Assembly: GCA_950295325.1 (NCBI GenBank)
Contig: OX485804.1
Location: 1,612,001 to 1,676,000 of the forward strand
Direction of reading: 5' to 3'
Source of the DNA: Polytrichum commune
Taxonomy: Eukaryota > Streptophyta > Polytrichopsida > Polytrichales > Polytrichaceae
Length of the DNA: 64,000 nt
This document shows, one piece after another, positions 22,460-34,348 of this stretch (the stretch's first letter is position 1; every line of letters starts with the position of its first letter). The position numbers were made by a program, and so were the translations under genes. The notes below the pieces were generated by a model. The model was not told where the DNA came from, made no database searches, and saw only the letters and a program-made list of their open reading frames with translations.

Positions 22460-25400
22460 AATTCATTCATGTGAGGTAGCTTGAGCACTGTGTTGGCTAT
22501 GCAACCTCTCATGGAACAAGCCATGATGTTCTACTAGCTTGATCAAGAAATCAAAATAAACCTCAACAAGGGAGAAATTAAATTGTGCATCCTCCCCTCT
22601 CAAAAAGTCATTCCTATCATGATCCCATATATCTTGGAAAAATCTCAAACCTCCCTTGTAAAGGATGAAGGCCCTAGCCATGGTGATCCTGAAATATAGG
22701 CCTTGGCACCACCAAAGTTTAAATCATAAAATATCCTATCCTCCAAACATGAAGGACAGAGAAAAGTGGTTGTGTGCGCCATCACCTTCCACAACTAAGC
22801 AATATGGCATTGTTCTTGTAGTTGAGACCTATGATATTTAATGGCAGACTTAGTAGCTTTGCTTTGGGGATCTAAGTGGAGCTGAACTTGCTAAAATTCA
22901 AGGGATTTTCTTAGTCTAGCCTCTTCCACCTTGTCCACGGCAACTCTTGAATACAAAATTGTTGATAATATTTAACGAATTCCCTAAGTTTTGTAAGGAA
23001 AGGCATTTGAGGAGGAGATGCCTCCCATAAGGCCTTAATAGAGTCTTTGGTTTCTTGCAAAAATTTAGAGTTAACCTTCCAAGAGGAGCCACCTAGGGAA
23101 CTAGTGCTAAGAAGAGAGATTTGGTGGTGGTCAAAAAATGATGAATCTCCAAGTATCTTATAATGCATAATATGGGAAGATGGGTTCTGGATTGAACAAG
23201 AAAATGAGTAGAATATATCCACTCTAGCTAAAACTTGAACACCATCATCTTGTAAGTTGTCCCATGAGTAGATAGGACCATCCCCTCTACTAAAATAATC
23301 ATCAATGTTATACTTGTTCTTAATTTCTACCTATTATAATTCTTCCTTAAGTCCCATTAGATGGCTACAAGTAGATGTGGACCTATCTAAAGGGCTCTTA
23401 GCCATATTAAAGTCACCAATCATAATCCATTTGTAGTACGTTGGGAGAAACTGACAAACTTCCTCCCACATGACACACCTTTCCCCATCCATATCTCACA
23501 AGGGGTGCACCTACACTTGATTTATGTATACACGTATGAGAATCCCCTACTTAAAGGGGGGGGGGAGGTATTTACCTCCGTCCATTGAAAATTTATCACC
23601 CTATAAGTAGCTAAATTTACACTAAATGGTATTTTCTAACACCCTATCATTATACATAAAATTTAGAGTAGCATAATTATAATCACCATGTCTTATTTAT
23701 AAGTTGTAGCAATTTCATGTGAACAATCTGCACATACATTATGCATACAATACACTATGCATACATTACACTGCTCAAATATTACTTTGCACATTACACA
23801 CATACAACCATCATATTGTAAACTTTAGCACATTACGTATGGTTCTTGAACCCCCCCCAAAAAAAAACCCTAAATAAGCCAACCCACCCTTTCATTGCTG
23901 GATGACGGTATTTTTCATCCAAAGGCGACCGTTTCAACAAATCCATCCCCATGTCCACACACATTTTGCTTATTTCTCATCCAATTCTAGATGTTTTATG
24001 TTGAACCTATAAATTGAAAAAATGTAAATTTAATTATGTTTATGCTACTTTACATTTAAATATAAAAATACCACAACTTAAACCACACCATACATTATAT
24101 ATAATTCCCAAATTCACATTTAAAGGACGCTATTGTATATCTAAGAGAAATGTAAAAATCATGTGTCTTGAATAAAATCCATCTTATATTTTCTCGCACA
24201 TGGTTTCTACACTTTTGCCAGTCCCCCCCCCCCCCCCCAAGCCATATTTGTGGCTTAGACATGAAGAATTCCATGATGCCCACCTCTTAGCCTTTGAATC
24301 TAATCCCTTTGACTAGGGGTAGGGAAACTTGATCATAGATGAGCGCTTGCAATCTTAGGTGGATGTAGATGGCAATTCTCCCTCTCTCTACCCCTAGTCT
24401 CATATCGTCAACCTCATTACTAGGACTAGCCTCAAGGGCCCAAAGCTTGTCTCTCCTCCAAAACATCCTAATCTTCCTATCCACATTGGCACCTCTTAAT
24501 TTATGTTCTTGTAAACAAGAAAACGGTAGAACCGTGAGGCTCTGTCCTTTGTTATGAAAGACTATAATTGTAGTTGATTACTTTGCTCATGCCAATCCAT
24601 GGCTATTCACTATACCAAACCTTTCTTGGATTTTGTGCACCTTCTTCTCAAATACGGGTCAAGGATTGAAGCTACTCATTTATCACTCAAATTTTTAAAA
24701 ATAAATAATCAAGAACTGCCGAAATAACTATAATTAACTAGATTTCTTTCAATACATTTTAGGGAGCACTTATATATATATATATATAGTTAACATCCAC
24801 ATTACATAAAGTGGACCAAAAATAATAAGAACAAGTAACGTCCAAGTGTGAACACAAAGTGGTTAGGAAATTTGCTCTTGAAATGAAGAAGTTGATGCAT
24901 AGTCTCTGTCCTACAGACAAAGCCAACAAAGGACCTCAACCTTGGGAGAAAGGCTATTAAGACAATCCCTAATAATCCCTACTTTATGATCATTGTTGAT
25001 GCCCCGAACATTAATAGATAAGAGGTGTAATTTCATGAGAGGATGCAGAAGATGGAAGGATATCACCTAAACCTTTTTCACTCTTGTCTTTAGATGGAAT
25101 CTACTAAAGCTCCACCACAAGTTGAAGCTAGGGGCCACCTCACTACTTTGTTGGGTGTTCCTACGTGCAAATATTTACATCATCGTCTCTTGAAGTTCCA
25201 TGCATCCTACCTTAATGATGTGGTCAAGAAAAATGCTCCTAAAAAATCATGAAACATAATCCATTTTTGACCATATCAGATTCCAAAAAGATTTCTCGTC
25301 CAATGAGAATGGCGTAGGCCTTAGACTATAACTTAGCCTTAACATAGCTTAAATGTACATTGTGAGCCCAACTAAAGCACATTTTTAAAAATTCAAGCAG

Positions 25401-25640
25401 TTCTCCTAGTTGCTCGTGGTTATATATGAAAAGGAGCATTCCTTTCCCATCGAAGTGAAAAAAAAAAAAAAGTAAATCATAACCGCAATCACCTCCTGGC
25501 ATGCCATAAATGATGCTTCACTTAATATGGGCCACTTCACACACGAGCCAAGAGCCGTGACCATGAAATTGTGAGAGCCCAACATAAAGTTTCCAAAGGC
25601 CATCCCAAGATACCTCCAAAATCATGTAGTGTGGTCACAA
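22460..25640 (-). mobile_element. decayed LINE (L1-like non-LTR retrotransposon) with endonuclease motifs
   Basis: Read on the minus strand, order and motifs fit a plant L1-type LINE broken by stops and frameshifts. A pre-endonuclease stretch (WPILSEASFMACQEVIAVMI) lies near 25530. The endonuclease start LLSINVRGINNDHK lies near 25000. The central motif WIMIGDFNM is at about 23400-23435, YSWDN near 23260, and the C-terminal endonuclease motif reads SSFFDHHQI (usually S-D-H-H) at 23118-23152. A linker (22911-23100) follows, and 22463-22681 carries DIWDHDRNDFLRGEDAQFNF, typical of the region after reverse transcriptase. I did not find the RT core, so it is probably deleted. Inactive. Confidence 0.75.
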
Positions 25641-28191
25641 ATCTTCAAGTGTAGTGTGAAGCCATATGTGACCAGGCCCTCAACCAAATGTTATTTCAAT
25701 GAATTTTTATTCATGCGGGTCCTCACACATGATAAGATAGAATAACTCAACGGTTGTGAGCATTCGGAGTGCCATGGTCTCCCAATTTTGTGTTAGGCCT
25801 ACCTCCAAGAGGTGGTTTTTGATAATAGTCCAAGTGACCATGAAATATTATTCATTCGATGCCATGTAGGAATCCATGTAGACTTTACATCCATATTGCA
25901 TTCACATATTATATAGTTTGTGCAATTGGCCATGGATCCTCTCATGCATTAGACAAGATTATCTTCAATGTACTATTAATGTACAAGGGTGCAAGCACAA
26001 TACAAAGGACCATGAAAGTGCTATGGTATTTTAAAACCATTGTTTTTGGGGTCAAACACCTAAAAGTAGTAGCAAAATGTTGTTTAAATTTAAAAAAAGT
26101 TCATGGTGACCTTTATTTTTGTGTTAAGTACTTAGATGTAGAATATCAAGATGGGATCTTCAAAATTTATTATTAAAAGTAATGCTCAAAAGAAAATGGC
26201 TAGATTTGGTTTTGGACATATATTTCATGATCTTTTCTATTTTCAACTTGAATTTTTTCCTCATGTTCCTTGATTTCATTATGCAGTTGAGGTCATCATC
26301 AAATCATTTTGTAGAAATTCATCAATTCAATGTAATTTTATAATATTTAGAGTTCTGAAAAATAATTACTTGTTCAATATGACCACTTGCACACCCACTT
26401 GCACCTTCTTCTAAAATTTGTAGATTTCTTTTGATGATGTTTTTTCAACATAAATTGCTTGGCTTTGTAGATCAATATGTTATTTAATTTTGATAATTTT
26501 CAAAAAAATAAAATTCAAAGTTAGTATATATTTTTGGAATCACTCTCACTTGTGCAAGGATCAAGAGCTGCCCATTTTACCGTACTTGCACCCACACTGC
26601 GTTGATTTCATACTTAAAACCTTAGAGGTGTGAGAGGCCCATTACGGACCTCAATATTTCATAAGAGGATTTTAGGATTTGTTTTTGATATGTGGAATTG
26701 AATTTGTCAAAAATACCCTATCTAGACTTAGAAATATATTCTCATTCATTATTTCCATCGTAACATACAATTATGCAAATAGAGCTAAATTAGGCAGATT
26801 GGTGTTTTAATAAGTGATGTAGAATCAATTATTACATACCATGTGCATTTAATCACCGTTATCTCATTTAACCTTATATTGCTTTCTTGCTTGTTTGATA
26901 AGTTGTGCTTAATATGAATTCAATGAAAGAGAGCAAATGTAATGCTATTTCAATACTTATTGGGGAGTTTGTACAAATTGTTGTGTATCCCATTTGAAAA
27001 TACCCCTGGTCCCTTTAAGGGTAAAGGATTCCAAGTTCAATGAGCCACAACTTTAAGTTACACCCTAACCTTTGTAATATCACCCATCTTAAATCCCACT
27101 TCCATTCCTATATCCCCAAACCCTAGGGAACGGATTTTTCATTTTAAATCTCCTTCCTTGTTGTCACATTCCCCTCCGACACATCACGGGTTTTGACATT
27201 AAGGTAAACTACCAAAGAATTCAAACCACATCTTCACACACATCATGTTGTCATCATTGTCATTATTGTCAATATTTCAATGTTGACATCATATTATTCC
27301 ATAATGGCACGTGCTACATTGATCCTTTGTTATCACACATCCATGTTAAGACTACATACCTCCTCAATACCATATGCACTTTGGTTGCCACAACAATGTG
27401 ATATTAGGGAGGTTAGAGTGGATACTAAGGACACACACTGGTTATTTTAATGGAGCAGACCAAAGTTTGAGTAGCTAATGCCCCCTTCCCACTTGACTTT
27501 AGTTCAGCCTAAAAGTTGGTTCTAAAAATACAACCTTCGCACCATCATCACTATCTAGTCCCAAGCCTAGTTGGCAAATGATGTGGCATGGTTTAAAAGT
27601 GGAGGTTTTAAGCCTCAAGCACCGACCCTCCCATCGGTACCTAGACACGAGGCAAGAATGTAGGACCTTTGAAAGTGTCGCTTCCTGCCCTTGTGATTGG
27701 TTGCTTGTAGTCTGAGCTATGAGGGCACGAGGAGCTTCATTAACAAAAACCGATGATAAGATAGATGAGTAGTAAGGCATTTGGGGATGGGACAAAAACT
27801 ATCCAACATTCATTGCTTGCTAAATAGAACAATGAACAAGTGTGAAAACTACTTAACTAAAACCTACTCGAAAATCTCCGGAACAAGTTCTTATAGGTGC
27901 ATTGGGATAGTTGAATGCCTCCGCTATAACCAAGAGAGCTTTCACAACATTAAGTAGCAATGCTATTGGGGTATCCTTTGGGGTTGTGGGTGGGTGCAAG
28001 GCAATTGAGCATAAAGTGGAAATATTACTAGGCTAAATAAAGGTGAAATGTACAAATTTAGTGTCTCACACAAAATGCAATCAAAGCTTGTTCTTGATAC
28101 TTTGTAATAAATGCTAAAGAGTGAAAGTAACTACCTAAATTGATTAAAAATAGTCTAAGTAATATTCAAAGATAACACTACATTTGCTCTT
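25641..28191. other. no recognised gene
   Basis: Frames at 25859-26176 (plus, 105 codons) and 27499-27795 (minus, 98 codons) lack recognisable domains and may be transposon debris. I have no positive assignment. Confidence 0.4.
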
Positions 28192-28233
28192 AAAAGAGCA
28201 TCAAACCGGCGCGCGCCAGTTTGATGCTCTTTT
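28192..28233. repeat. near-perfect 42-nt palindrome with GC-rich centre
   Basis: Perfect 15-bp arms AAAAGAGCATCAAAC and GTTTGATGCTCTTTT flank a C/A mismatch and the self-complementary core GGCGCGCGCC. There is no loop. The GC-rich core stands out in AT-rich DNA. It could be two fused MITE termini. Confidence 0.9.
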
Positions 28234-28680
28234 GGGAAGGTCAATCCAGGGGTGCTAAATAATGTTATGTACCCGATTTATACGAAAGACTTTAGTCATT
28301 TGGTAAAGTTAGGTGGGAGGGGGGCATAAGACTTTTTGACGAAAGTTGGCTTAAAGGTTGTGTCACTTGTGTGTATCTTTTTTTAGTAGCTCACTCAATC
28401 TGAATGTGGCTCCAGCCTCCTTAGAGAAAGATTCTTACACTAATGAAGTTACAAGAGAACGTGGTCACAAGTTCAACATGGTTTCAAAGAGGATTATTGT
28501 ACAATTGACAACAAGCTCTAGATCAAGGGCATGCTCATTTAACAAAGGAGTCGTTTGGAGCTGTGTTATTTGACCATGTTTTCTACTACATTGTTTATTG
28601 GTATGGTGAATAAACTTACTTTGACCCTCCCTGAGATAGGCATACAAATCCAAATTTAATCATCTCAAGATCTCACCAGT

Positions 28681-28900
28681 GATGGGGGAGATTTTGGGGC
28701 ATAATCGGTTGAGATCCTAGTGTTTGCAAGTCCAACCGGTTACATGTTCACATCCTTCGGGTTTCCTTTACTAAATTGGGGTATATTTTCTAGATTCTTC
28801 TAAAACGATCGGTAATTTTTATGAAGTCTTGAACTTCAACCGGTTATTTTTCAAACTCAACCGGTTCATATGTAACTAACTGCCGGTTCTCCCCGATCAT
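28681..28900. mobile_element. dispersed repeat C, copy 2 (about 220 bp)
   Basis: It starts GATGGGGGAGATTTTGGGGC and ends CCGGTTCTCCCCGATCAT, giving imperfect terminal inverted repeats. Internal AACCGGTT-type motifs occur four times. It is the most compact of the three copies and the best guide to the element's ends. Confidence 0.7.
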
Positions 28901-29329
28901 AGGATCTCACATACATGTATGTAATCTAATAATGGACAACATTATGTGACTTTTAGCTAGATTCCTCATCTATTTCTCTATTCAATATAATAGAGAACGC
29001 TTTAGCTAGTTGCTTCAACTTTGCACACTTTTTATTTTTAGTCATTCAAATTTTTGGTTGAAGTGAAGAGATCCTTCTTCCCACATGTAAACTTTATGAA
29101 GTTGGCTTCCAAAACAAGAGGTCAATATATATTAAAAAAAGAAAGTGTTGGCGATAGTGAGTTCAAATGTCTTGAACATGAAGAGTGGTATGAAAGGGGT
29201 ATGAAAGATTCAAGTTCATTAGAAATTTGTGTTGTGAGACAATAAAGGGCTAAGTTGTGGACATTTGAAAAATGGTAAACCTAAGGTGAGCATGCCTAAT
29301 TTGGTTATTCGACCTGTATTTGAGTATTT
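28901..29329. other. no recognised gene
   Basis: Short frames only. A 63-codon frame at 29054-29245 has no motif. Confidence 0.4.
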
Positions 29330-29640
29330 TTGTGGTTACATGTAAATCTAAGAATGTACTTAGAGAGACACATGTTCAAAAGATATTGGACTACAAGCTC
29401 AAAGTTTGTTAGCTATTTTAGGTTCTCTCTCTATATATAGCATACTAGGCCTCAATATTGAACAATATCAAGACATACTTAAAAACTTGCATGACAATTT
29501 CAAGGAAGATGAATCTTCACTTTGAGAATGATTAAGATACTCATATGAAGTCCAAAAAGTATGAGGAAAGTGGCTAAATATATGGAGCCCTTCATGTGGA
29601 TTGCTAATCATCTTGTACGTATTGCATGTTTAACATCTTA
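29330..29640. repeat. dispersed repeat A, copy 2
   Basis: Same family and orientation as 6940-7225, with shared blocks around ATTGGACT, CCTCAATATTG, GAATCTTCACTTTGAGAATG and TCCAAAAA. Confidence 0.6.
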
Positions 29641-29948
29641 TTAAGATAGGAGAAGTGGACTAATAAAAGAAGTGTATAATTCCACTTACATTAGTGGGCT
29701 CAATTTGCCCTTGATATATATCAAGGACAATGTTATGAAAGTTCCATGTTCATTGCAATGTGCCCGGTGCAATAACATAAATGAGCCTATTATGGTTACT
29801 TCCAAGAGGCTTGGCCTACTATGTTATGGAATAAATCAAAGTCAAAAACTTAGTCAACTAGCAACTCTTATACAAACCCTATTATACCAAGAAAAAAACG
29901 AAAAGAAAAGAAAAAACTACGCCTGTATGTAAATACCGGCATGAAGGT

Positions 29949-30025
29949 GAGCCCGTTGGCCTAGTGCTGATCACGGTATTCCGTGATGCAGCATAGGTTT
30001 TATGCGTCCATTAGGAGGTGGGCTC
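29949..30025 (+). ncRNA. cloverleaf-like, possibly tRNA-derived sequence (77 nt)
   Basis: GAGCCC at 29949 pairs with GGGCTC at 30020. Inside are GTTGGCCTAGTGCTG, similar to the D-arm/A-box region of class II tRNAs, a 7-bp hairpin (ATCACGG/CCGTGAT) and a 5-bp hairpin (GCATA/TATGC). The canonical B-box is missing, so a functional tRNA is unlikely. A SINE head or tRNA relic is the more cautious reading. Confidence 0.35.
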
Positions 30026-32965
30026 TGGGTAGTCAAGTTATAGTCAACTCCAACTTGTTTACGCGGACATATCATACACTGTAATTGGTTTATGTATGAT
30101 TAATGCAATGAAATGCAAGACGGTCTTGCTGCTTGCAGTAAAGTTGCAACGGGATCCAAGTCGTGAGGAGATTGAGTATGAGATGCAACGACAAAAGGCT
30201 CGTAGGAAGCAACCGGTAGGCACTTCAAATGTGTCCCACATATCTGCTAGCGCAAGCGGAGCGCAGATGTTGTCTCCATCCCTTGTAATGGAAGTAAAAT
30301 CAATGAAGCGCGACTTTTATACCCGAATGGATGGGATAGAGGCAAGTGTGAAGGCAATCATGACAACCCTAAACATACCAGTTGTGGAAGACCGTAATAC
30401 TTGCAATGTGCAGCGGCTTTCATCATTCGAGCAATGGCAGTCAACTCCGAACACGGATAGCATGGCTCCGGATCAATCCACAGGAGAGAATATGATTACC
30501 TCACAGAGATTGGGCGGACTTCACCAGAGTACATCTGAGTGCTTGCTGAATTCGGTAGTGTTTCTCAGCAAAGTTTAACATGAATATGCTTTGGCCAATT
30601 TTTGTATGTGACCACCCTACACCCTAAACCTTGACTACATATTGTTGCCCATGTTTTGTAGTTCCTAGTCCAGAAATTGGCCTCATCAAAATCCAAAGGA
30701 GATTCAAGAGAAGAATGTCCTGAAAATGACAACGCTCCTGTGGTACACGCACACACTACAGATGAGCAAAAGGTGACATCTACAACACTCTGAACATAGA
30801 TCTTGTGACCACAACATATCCAAATACATATAATGTTGGCAATTGAAGTTGATGATGTTGTTCTTCTCTCGAGTTTGAATTCTGAACTTCATTATCTTGA
30901 ATTGGCTTGCTTTGGAATGTTGTTTATTGTTGACTTAATGTTAGTCAGTTGGATTCTCTGTATAGGGGAAGAAACGGAAGGTAGAAGATGGAAGTCCATC
31001 ACAACAGGAGGTTCCAGAATTGGACAAAGAAAACGATCAGGAGGTAAGCTTGGGCTCAAGGGAGAAGGTGGCCCCATATGTTGCAGTTGACAAAGGGGGT
31101 GGGATAGGAACTCCGAAGAAGAGGCCGCGGGCCACGGAGTTGCAGAAGCTACAGATTGGAATCCATGAACCACAAATGCCACGGAAATTACGAACTAAAC
31201 ACTATGTGGAAAAGGATTCGGAGAAGATTGGCAAAACTCAGTTGGAAACAAGGAGGGCTGGTAAAGAGAAGGTTGTGGAGGAGAAGCAACCACCTCCGAG
31301 AGCCAAGACATGTGATGTGAAGGCACCCAAAGAGAAGGACGGCAAAGGGGATGATGCAGGAAAGCGCCCCCCCAAAAAAGGTGCAGCCAAAACCACAAAG
31401 GTACAAAGTATCTATCACTTTCTCAAATTTTACGTAGACATTGTTCTTGGAATTGTGATAGACTAGTCAAGTCTTGGAACAGTGTGACTAACTATAGTCA
31501 CCATGTGGAAATACTGCACTTCATCATAGACACTTTAGTAGAAACTCTGACTATGAATAATCACTCTTGCGGTTTTTGCTTTGCTCGCTGGTAGTAGTCA
31601 GCAAAAGAGAAGTCATGTATCCACGGTCAGAACTATAACTAACCCCTAAAACTCGTCAATGCTTTTGTAGGAAAAAAACACATTGAAGGAGACAAAAGCA
31701 GTGCCACCCTTTGCATCAGGAGGCATTGTAAAAATCATGGGAATAAGAGTCGACGAGGAGTCGCTTTTAGTAGGGGACGGGAGGGTCACGAGTCTTCCGG
31801 GGGGGGGGACAGTGCACAAAGTAGTTATCTATGAAGGGACTGTGTCCGTGGAAGTATTGTGGAGCCACGATGATGCATATGTGTTATATCGGAGCATAAT
31901 GTTAGATGATCCACCAGTCACAAAAATTGGCGACGCTGTTGGGCAGTTTATTTTGTGGCCCACAGAATGTTTGCGCCACAGTCCGAAAGCTTAGCTCCTG
32001 TTATTTTCTAGGAACCTCAGCTTGCTTATGGGAGGACTATACTCAGAAATTTTTATTGTCAATATAACTTGGTATTTTTACCCATGTATGGAATCCCACT
32101 AGTATTCGTTTCTATGGAATGGTTGAGATGCGCAGCTGAGCTTTTTACCACAAATAGTACAGCCAAACATACAGAAATATGCATCTACTTCTATCACTAG
32201 TCATATTAATTTGACTACTTATAATAACAATATTAAAAATAAGGACCATAACTATTCACATGTAGTGACTAGAATCAGTCACCAATCTGGAATGTACAAC
32301 TAAAGTGAATTAGCAGAAGTGACTTTGCGTAGTCCTTTTCAATTGAAGTGAATTACTGAAATGATTGTTGGTGGTGAAGAAGACTATGTTTGATGACTAC
32401 TGAATGCCAATAATGTGATTAGTTTTAGTCAAAGTAAACCCTAGATTGTCCACCATGAACTACAACAACAAAATGCCTTGGGAATTGAACCCTAAATGTA
32501 GTGGAGACCACACATAGATATGAGCTTGACTAACCCGTTACTAATCCTCAACTACTCTTTGATTAATCCTAGTCCGACTAATGTGACTAAATATAGTGGA
32601 ATGTTGTACCAAAGATGACTATTTTTTTACGGATCATACACATTTATTATGACTAGAGTAATTATTGACATGACTAAGCATTTACTAGGTATAGTCAACA
32701 TATCATGACTATGTTTAGTACAGTGGGCACTACTTGTTTACTAATGTTAGTCAACAGTGCGTGACTATATGTAGTGAAGACAGACGATGTCCCAAGGGCG
32801 GTGCCAATCGAGGTCCCAAAAGGGCCTTGGGAACGCGCATAGGGAACGCGCATAGGGAACGAAATGCCAATAGAATAAACCATAGTCAATTTGTTGCAAG
32901 CGACTGGTCCGACCTGACAAGCATTTTACTGACTTTGCGACTACAGTAGTCCTAGTCAAGTACCT
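30026..32965 (+). mobile_element. CACTA/En-Spm-like element region with transposon-type ORF pieces
   Basis: The plus-strand pieces lie in order. 30096-30578 reads DPSREEIEYEMQRQKARRKQ, like the end of Ptta/En/Spm plant transposase-associated proteins. About 30967-31400 is Lys/Pro-rich, ending at a possible donor (AAG/GTACAAAG). 31673-31994 contains SLPGGGTVHKVVIYEG and GDAVGQFILWP, resembling the DUF8039-type domain of such elements. From 32200 to 32960 the hexamers TGACTA and TAGTCA recur about sixteen times, as in subterminal arrays of CACTA elements. I did not identify terminal CACTA inverted repeats. A G10 run at 31799-31808 interrupts the last ORF region. Confidence 0.55.
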
Positions 32966-33940
32966 GGTTTTATACGATTTTCAGTCAAAAACCCCAATCA
33001 AAAAAACATGTTTTTGGCATAGTGGGTTATATTGTATAGTATGTGGCGGGATGGTTGCTATTATATGGATGTCTGCTTGTCCAGTGATTGGTAGATGTTG
33101 TGGGGTCCAGTCTTTATAGTTGATTATTAAGATGGTGGTGGTTTGGTTATCTTCTTTGGCGGCCATCCTAGCCCAATGGATGGCTTCGAGGGTCGAGTTG
33201 TGGGAGGTTAACTTGGTGACTTTCCCTTCCTTTGTGACGAAAGCATACCTACTCATATGAGATCTTCTCAAAATACTGGTGAGTGTGGGACAAATATGAA
33301 CATTGACTTTTTGACTATCCCAAATTCCCAATCAATGAGGCGTCAATATATTCCTTAAGAGAATATTATAAATACTCGTTTTAGGAGAATATTGAACCTT
33401 TTTTGCACCCAAGAATAGGTAATTGACTAAGACATGTCTATGCTAAAAAGCGATAAGATTCGGACATGCAGTGAAACCCTTAAATGACAATCAAATTGAT
33501 TGAAACATATTTAAGTCAAAGTTCAACATAGTTTAATGCTATGTTTGCTTGCATCATGGGGGTCACCGAGGCACGTAAACTCCTACGGTGCTTTGAAAAA
33601 AACTGCCACTAAAACAATGAACGGGTAGTGCCAACAATTAGTTACAAGCTAGCCGGTTGATTTTGAGAATTTCCGAATGCAATTGGAAAGTTTAGGAAGG
33701 GGTTCCGGAAGAAATTCAAGGTTTACGGAAATGGGCCGATTAGAAGAAAAAAATGCCGGCATTAAGGCAAGTTGCCCTAGAGTATCCACGGCAAATTACT
33801 GATTGAAAATTTATTTTCACAGCGGGCAGCCGACCAAATATATATATTTAAGGTAATTTTTTCAATACTATGCATAGTTGGAGACTATGCCTTGTTGGCT
33901 TGTGGTTTAGGGTTAGTGTGGCTTGTGGTTTAGGCATGTG
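32966..33940. other. no recognised gene
   Basis: A minus frame at 32981-33331 (116 codons, containing TLEAIHWARMAAKEDNQTT) faintly resembles a retroelement RNase H region but lacks the catalytic pattern. Unassigned. Confidence 0.35.
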
Positions 33941-34224
33941 AGCGTGCTTTCAGTGTGCATAATTTGATCAAGACCAAAGTTAGAAATAGGTTGGGTAGTA
34001 AGAATCTCGATGCAATGCTGCGAATTGCCTTGGAAGGGCCAAATGAGGAGGTAGATGACATAATTGATGACACTATCCCACTTTGGAAGAAAGACAGTAA
34101 GTACCGTTTTTTGTATGCTAATCCCTCTTCTTATTTGAATTCTCCTAATACAGTGAGTGTAAGTGACGTGTCTTGTTCGTTTGGGGCAATTGATGCTAAC
34201 GGCAATGGTACGCAAATTTCGTGA
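33935..34224 (+). pseudogene. hAT transposase C-terminal dimerisation domain fragment
   Basis: The frame reads ERAFSVHNLIKTKVRNRLG, then LDAMLRIALEGP and DDTIPLWKKDSKYR. This is the conserved hAT family dimerisation (hATC) end of Ac/Tam3-type transposases. The rest of the transposase is missing upstream, so this is a truncated relic. It ends at TGA. Confidence 0.85.
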
Positions 34225-34296
34225 TTTTTCAATACTAACTAGCCTCCGGATAATACTTGGACCCTTTTGTGGTGCTTGTATTTTCTGAAGGCTAAA

Positions 34297-34348
34297 TCCT
34301 TAGCCCTAATATGGTAGGGGCTTTGCCAGGTTCAACTCCTGCTAAGGA
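34297..34348 (+). ncRNA. tRNA-like sequence lacking an anticodon arm (52 nt)
   Basis: Perfect 7-bp acceptor-like arms TCCTTAG/CTAAGGA (8 bp with the flanking A/T) enclose a D-arm-like hairpin (CCCTA/TAGGG around ATATGG) and a T-arm CAGG-TTCAACT-CCTG. The 7-nt loop matches the canonical T-loop, and GGTTCAACTCC matches the pol III B-box. Only a few bases separate the D- and T-arms, so there is no anticodon. It is most likely a deleted tRNA pseudogene. Confidence 0.6.
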
